Position numbers and translations under genes: made by a program. From Rhizobium leguminosarum (GTDB lineage Bacteria; Pseudomonadota; Alphaproteobacteria; Rhizobiales; Rhizobiaceae), in NCBI RefSeq assembly GCF_002953715.1, contig NZ_CP025012.1:3162001-3226000 (forward strand): a stretch of 64,000 bases of DNA, in the 5' to 3' direction. This document shows, one piece after another, positions 61,066-64,000 of the stretch. Within the stretch, counting starts at the first letter, position 1. Each line of letters starts with the position of its first letter. The notes under the pieces were generated by a model. It made no database searches. It had not been told where the DNA came from and was given only the letters and a program-made list of their open reading frames with translations.

Positions 61066-62205
61066 ATGGCTACCACAGGCAAGACACCGCATCCATCGCT
61101 GCTGCGCTACACGCTGGCGCCTGACGACAGTGCCCGGCAGGCGCTGGACGACACCATTGCCGCCTATCTCAGGATGATCGAAATCTTGACCGGCCTCGTC
61201 TCCGACAGGACGGGCGCCAATCTCGTCGTGCTGCATGACCTTGCCTATGAAACCGTCCGCGAGCAGACGGGCTTGCCGGCAAGGCTGGTCACGCTCGGCC
61301 TTCGCGATTTCGCCACCAATCGCGGCGTCACCGCCGATCCGCCGCATCTGCCGCTCGATGACAAGCTCTTCGCCATCAAAGGCCCCTCGGACCTGACGAT
61401 CGCCACGGTGCACGGACGTGTTGCCGTGCCCTTCGATGTCGCGGGTTATTCCCGGGGATGGGAGAGTATTTTTCCGGCCTACCTCGTTGCAGGCCAGGAT
61501 CGCTACGAGATTCACATCGGCGTTACGCCGAATTCCGCTCGGATGGAGGAAAACATGACGAACGAAGGCATTCTCTCACGTATGGGCCGTCTGATCGCGG
61601 GCATCGCGAATGCGGCGGTCGACAAGGCGGAAGGCGTCAACAAGATCGCCGTCATCGAACAGGCGATCCGCGAGATCGATGCAGCGGCGGATGAGGCCCG
61701 CACCGATCTCGGCAAGGCGCGCGCCGAGGAATATCGCATCCAGAGCCGCAGGGACGAAATCGTCGAAGACCTGAACGCGCTCGACCAGAAGATCCGCCTC
61801 GCCGTCTCGTCTCAGCGCGATGACCTGGCAAAGGCCGGCGTTGCCCGCCAGATCGATCTCGAATCCCAGATCGCAGCTCTGGATAAGGCGCTGGCCGATG
61901 CCAGGGAACAGTTGGACGAAGGCCAGAAAGCCTTGCAGGCCGTGCTCGCCACGCGCCGCGAGGCGGACGCTCGCCTTGCCGATTTCAAGCGCAGCATTGC
62001 CAGGCATCCCGAACACGCCGCAACCGGTCATAGCCAGCCCGTGCCGGGCGCAGATGCTGCCCGCGCTGCCGCGGCGGTCTCGCGGCTGACCGGGGTTCCC
62101 ACTGGCGAGCATGCCCATAGTTCCGAATTGGACGAACTCGACCGGTTGCACCGCGAACAGGCGATCGAGGCACGCCTCGCACGCTTCAAGGCGGATAACC
62201 GGTAA
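61066..62205 (+). CDS. pspA: PspA/IM30-family protein with TnpB-like N-terminal region
   Basis: The long frame encodes 379 residues in two parts. Residues 1-163 resemble the N-terminal half of IS605-type TnpB proteins: LVVLHDLAYETVREQTGLPA, then LVTLGLRDFA, DLTIATVHGRVAVPFDVAGY and RYEIHIGVTP follow that order. No RuvC catalytic part or zinc ribbon follows. From residue 164 (MTNEGILSRMGRLIAGIANA) the chain is a normal 216-residue coiled-coil PspA, a membrane-remodelling ESCRT-III-like protein. The Met at residue 164 has a strong GGAGGA ribosome site, so a short PspA may also or only be made. yqiJ and yqiK follow closely. The PspA call is firm; the fusion and its expression are inferred. Confidence 0.75.
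   Translation: MATTGKTPHPSLLRYTLAPDDSARQALDDTIAAYLRMIEILTGLVSDRTGANLVVLHDLAYETVREQTGLPARLVTLGLRDFATNRGVTADPPHLPLDDKLFAIKGPSDLTIATVHGRVAVPFDVAGYSRGWESIFPAYLVAGQDRYEIHIGVTPNSARMEENMTNEGILSRMGRLIAGIANAAVDKAEGVNKIAVIEQAIREIDAAADEARTDLGKARAEEYRIQSRRDEIVEDLNALDQKIRLAVSSQRDDLAKAGVARQIDLESQIAALDKALADAREQLDEGQKALQAVLATRREADARLADFKRSIARHPEHAATGHSQPVPGADAARAAAAVSRLTGVPTGEHAHSSELDELDRLHREQAIEARLARFKADNR
61545..61554 (+). promoter_or_regulatory. Strong internal ribosome-binding site before the PspA domain
   Basis: GGAGGA followed by AAAC and ATG gives near-ideal Shine-Dalgarno spacing for a start at 61555. By contrast, the upstream ATG at 61066 and GTG at 61048 have only weak sites. It decides whether PspA is made free of the TnpB-like region. 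Confidence 0.7.
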
Positions 62206-62210
62206 CGCCG

Positions 62211-62858
62211 ATGGCCCTTCTCTTCGCTCCCGAATGTGCTCCCTTTGCCATCGCCGCCGCCGTGCTTGCAGGTCTGACCGCGATCGAGATGCTGGCGATG
62301 GTCATGGGTTTTTCTGTGACGGAATTTCTGGGAAAGCCGGAGGTTCATGGCCATGACGGCATCCTGGCATACCTGTCCTGGCTCAATCTCGGCGGTGTTC
62401 CCCTGCTGATTCTTCTGATGATGACACTCGGCTTCTTCGCGATGACGGGGTTTGCCTTGCAGGCCGTCGCCAGCGCCTTCTGGGCGCCGCTGCCAAGCTT
62501 CATCGCCGTCATACCTGCCGCGCTCGCAACCATCCCCATGGTCAGGGCATCGAGCAGAACTGTGGCGCGGCTCGTACCGCACGACGAAACCTATGCCGTC
62601 GATCTCGACGCCTTCCTCGGCCGGACCGCCGAGGTGTCGATCGGCCCGCTCGATCAGGGACTGCCGGGCCGCGTCCGTGTCAAGGATCAGCACGGAAACT
62701 GGCATGTGCTTCGAGCCCGAGCCGCCAAGGGCGAGGGTCCGCTTGGGATCGGCGCTTCGGTTCTTCTCGTCGATCACAAGGCAAATGTGTTTATCGCCAT
62801 TCCCGCGCCGGTCGACCCCACCGATGCGAACAATCAATCTTTCAGGGAGCAGCAATGA
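62211..62858 (+). CDS. yqiJ: YqiJ-like membrane protein (NfeD-related OB fold)
   Basis: The 215-residue protein has three or four N-terminal membrane spans (FAIAAAVLAGLTAIEMLAMV, LSWLNLGGVPLLILLMMTLG) and a C-terminal beta-barrel-like domain (GRTAEVSIGPLDQGLPGRVR, then VLLVDHKANVFIAIPAP). This matches the YqiJ (DUF1449) family, which always accompanies flotillin YqiK. It starts five bases after the PspA stop and overlaps yqiK in an ATGA, so the three are one operon. Confidence 0.85.
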   Translation: MALLFAPECAPFAIAAAVLAGLTAIEMLAMVMGFSVTEFLGKPEVHGHDGILAYLSWLNLGGVPLLILLMMTLGFFAMTGFALQAVASAFWAPLPSFIAVIPAALATIPMVRASSRTVARLVPHDETYAVDLDAFLGRTAEVSIGPLDQGLPGRVRVKDQHGNWHVLRARAAKGEGPLGIGASVLLVDHKANVFIAIPAPVDPTDANNQSFREQQ

Positions 62859-64000
62859 TGTACGACGTTATTCTACCAGCCGGCATTGGGATTGTTCTGA
62901 TCTTCGGCATCGGTTTTGTCCTCGCCTCTCTTTACACGCGCTCCAGCCGCGATGAGGCCTATGTGCGCACCGGTCTCGGCGGCCAGAAGGTCGTGCTCGA
63001 CGGCGGTTCGGTCGTCCTGCCGATCTTCCATTCGACCGCGCGGGTCAACCTGAAGACACTGCGGCTCGAGGTTCGCCGCGGCGAAGGCGATGCACTGATC
63101 ACCAAAGACCGCATGCGCGTCGATATCGGCGCCGAGTTCTATGTGCGCGTGAAACCCGATGCCTCCTCGATTGCGCTTGCAGCTCAGACACTCGGCAATC
63201 GCACCAACGACGCCGAGGCCCTCCGCATCCTGATCGAGGCGAAATTCGTCGACGGCCTTCGCTCGGTGGCCGCGACGATGAATCTCGACGCGCTGCAGGA
63301 ACAGCGCATGGATTTCGTCAAGGCCGTGCAGGAAGCTGTCGGCGCCGATCTCCAGTCGAACGGTCTCGAACTCGAATCCGTGTCGCTGACACGCCTCGAC
63401 CAGACCGATATCAAGCATTTCAACGCCAACAACTTCTTCGACGCGCAAGGCCTGGCGGCATTGACCCGCATCACCGAGGGACGCAAGAAGGAGCGGAACG
63501 AGATCGTTCGCGACACCGAAGTCGCCATCGCCCAGAAGGATCTCGAGGCCCGCCAGCAATCGCTGACCATCGAGCGGACGAAGCGAGAGGCCGAACTCAG
63601 CCAGGAAAGAGACATCGCCAACAAATCCGCGGCGACACGCGCCGAAACCGCGCAGCAGGAGCAGGCCGCAAAACGCGCCGAGGAGGAAGCCCGCATCGCT
63701 TCCGAACAGGCGATCGCCGAACGCGAGGCATCCGCCAAGCAGGCTCGTGAAAGCGCCAACATCGACGCCGCCCGCGCCGTCCAGCAACGCGAAACCGAAG
63801 CCAAGCGTGACCTCCAGATCGTGGCACAGGAAAGCGCGATCGCCGTTGCCAACAAGAGCCGTGAAGAATCCGAAGCGAAGGCGGCTGCGGAAACGGCCCG
63901 CGCGCTGGCGATAGCGGCGGAGGAAAAAGTTGGCACCGCCAAGGCGATCGAGATTGCCGAACGCGAAAAGCAGATTGCCGTGATTGATGCGCGCAAGAAA
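62855..64000 (+). CDS. yqiK: Flotillin-family protein YqiK (partial, runs off the window)
   Basis: The frame is open to the end of the window (382 codons seen, no stop). It starts with a single membrane anchor (VILPAGIGIVLIFGIGFVLA) and an SPFH/band-7 domain (VRTGLGGQKVVLDGGSVVLP, GAEFYVRVKPDASSIALAAQ). A long Ala/Glu-rich coiled coil (RAEEEARIASEQAIAEREAS) follows. Flotillins organise membrane microdomains. With YqiJ and PspA upstream it belongs to a membrane-integrity operon. The start could also be the second ATG, one codon later. Confidence 0.9.
   Translation, partial: MMYDVILPAGIGIVLIFGIGFVLASLYTRSSRDEAYVRTGLGGQKVVLDGGSVVLPIFHSTARVNLKTLRLEVRRGEGDALITKDRMRVDIGAEFYVRVKPDASSIALAAQTLGNRTNDAEALRILIEAKFVDGLRSVAATMNLDALQEQRMDFVKAVQEAVGADLQSNGLELESVSLTRLDQTDIKHFNANNFFDAQGLAALTRITEGRKKERNEIVRDTEVAIAQKDLEARQQSLTIERTKREAELSQERDIANKSAATRAETAQQEQAAKRAEEEARIASEQAIAEREASAKQARESANIDAARAVQQRETEAKRDLQIVAQESAIAVANKSREESEAKAAAETARALAIAAEEKVGTAKAIEIAEREKQIAVIDARKK

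Noticed and set aside
61066..61554. An active IS200/IS605 transposon
   Set aside because: Only a TnpB-like N-terminal half is present. There is no RuvC half, no tnpA and no recognisable end hairpin, and the frame continues into PspA.

Overview
The window reads as part of the main chromosome of a legume-nodulating alphaproteobacterium, most likely the Rhizobium leguminosarum / R. etli group. Evidence: high G+C coding sequence packed on both strands, a glnII gene with a divergent 63-codon gstI, a NolR-type regulator, choXWV choline uptake, bdhA directly followed by xanthine dehydrogenase genes, bacA, and several rhizobial intergenic mosaic repeats. I saw no rRNA, tRNA, CRISPR array, complete insertion sequence or prophage.

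Layout. 1-2.1 kb: an unassigned stretch, an orphan LuxR-type regulator and a PAS protein. 2.1-5.2 kb (minus): a DUF2333 membrane protein, a coiled-coil protein and thymidine kinase. 5.4-8.4 kb: choXWV, followed by a HugZ/pyridoxamine-oxidase-like protein and nolR. 9.9-17.8 kb: an omega-amino-acid aminotransferase, an HD-GYP protein, an orphan branched-chain amino-acid binding protein, adenine deaminase and a GH13 alpha-glucosidase. 18.1-23.5 kb: a complete oppABCDF operon. 24-30 kb: a sugar kinase, the gstI/glnII nitrogen-control locus, a GT4 glycosyltransferase and an esterase divergent from an OhrR-type regulator. 30-44 kb: der plus a TPR membrane protein, NnrU, a polysaccharide deacetylase, bacA, an MFS exporter with a PadR regulator, map, a luciferase-like oxidoreductase, an ECF sigma factor with its DGPF-domain partner, and glpK. 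44.4-56.5 kb: bdhA-xdhA-xdhB-xdhC, a LysR/DUF1127-like pair, peptidase E, puuD-guaD and an L-lactate-dehydrogenase-type flavoprotein. 56.5-64 kb: a lipid- and membrane-oriented region with two fusion enzymes, a CDP-alcohol phosphotransferase variant, and a PspA-YqiJ-flotillin operon that runs off the end.

How the genes fit together. Purine salvage and catabolism are almost complete here: adenine deaminase, guanine deaminase, xanthine dehydrogenase with its XdhC maturation factor, and the membrane urate hydroxylase PuuD. Nitrogen control is visible at sequence level in the gstI-glnII spacer: two tandem NtrC-type sites, a sigma-54 promoter facing glnII and a sigma-70-like promoter facing gstI. 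Symbiosis-linked functions are nolR (with a consensus NolR box in its own upstream region), bacA and choline uptake.

The least expected item is at 61.07-62.2 kb. A PspA/IM30 coding region is continued upstream, in the same open frame, by about 163 codons that resemble the N-terminal half of IS605-family TnpB proteins without the RuvC nuclease half. A strong internal Shine-Dalgarno sequence precedes the PspA part, so both a long and a short PspA product are possible. Together with YqiJ and flotillin this may be an undescribed membrane-stress module. A second candidate is the adjacent cluster at 56.5-60.9 kb (PAP2-phosphatase/dual-specificity-phosphatase fusion, hydrolase/methyltransferase fusion, CDP-alcohol phosphotransferase with Asn substitutions), which may make or remodel an unusual phospholipid.
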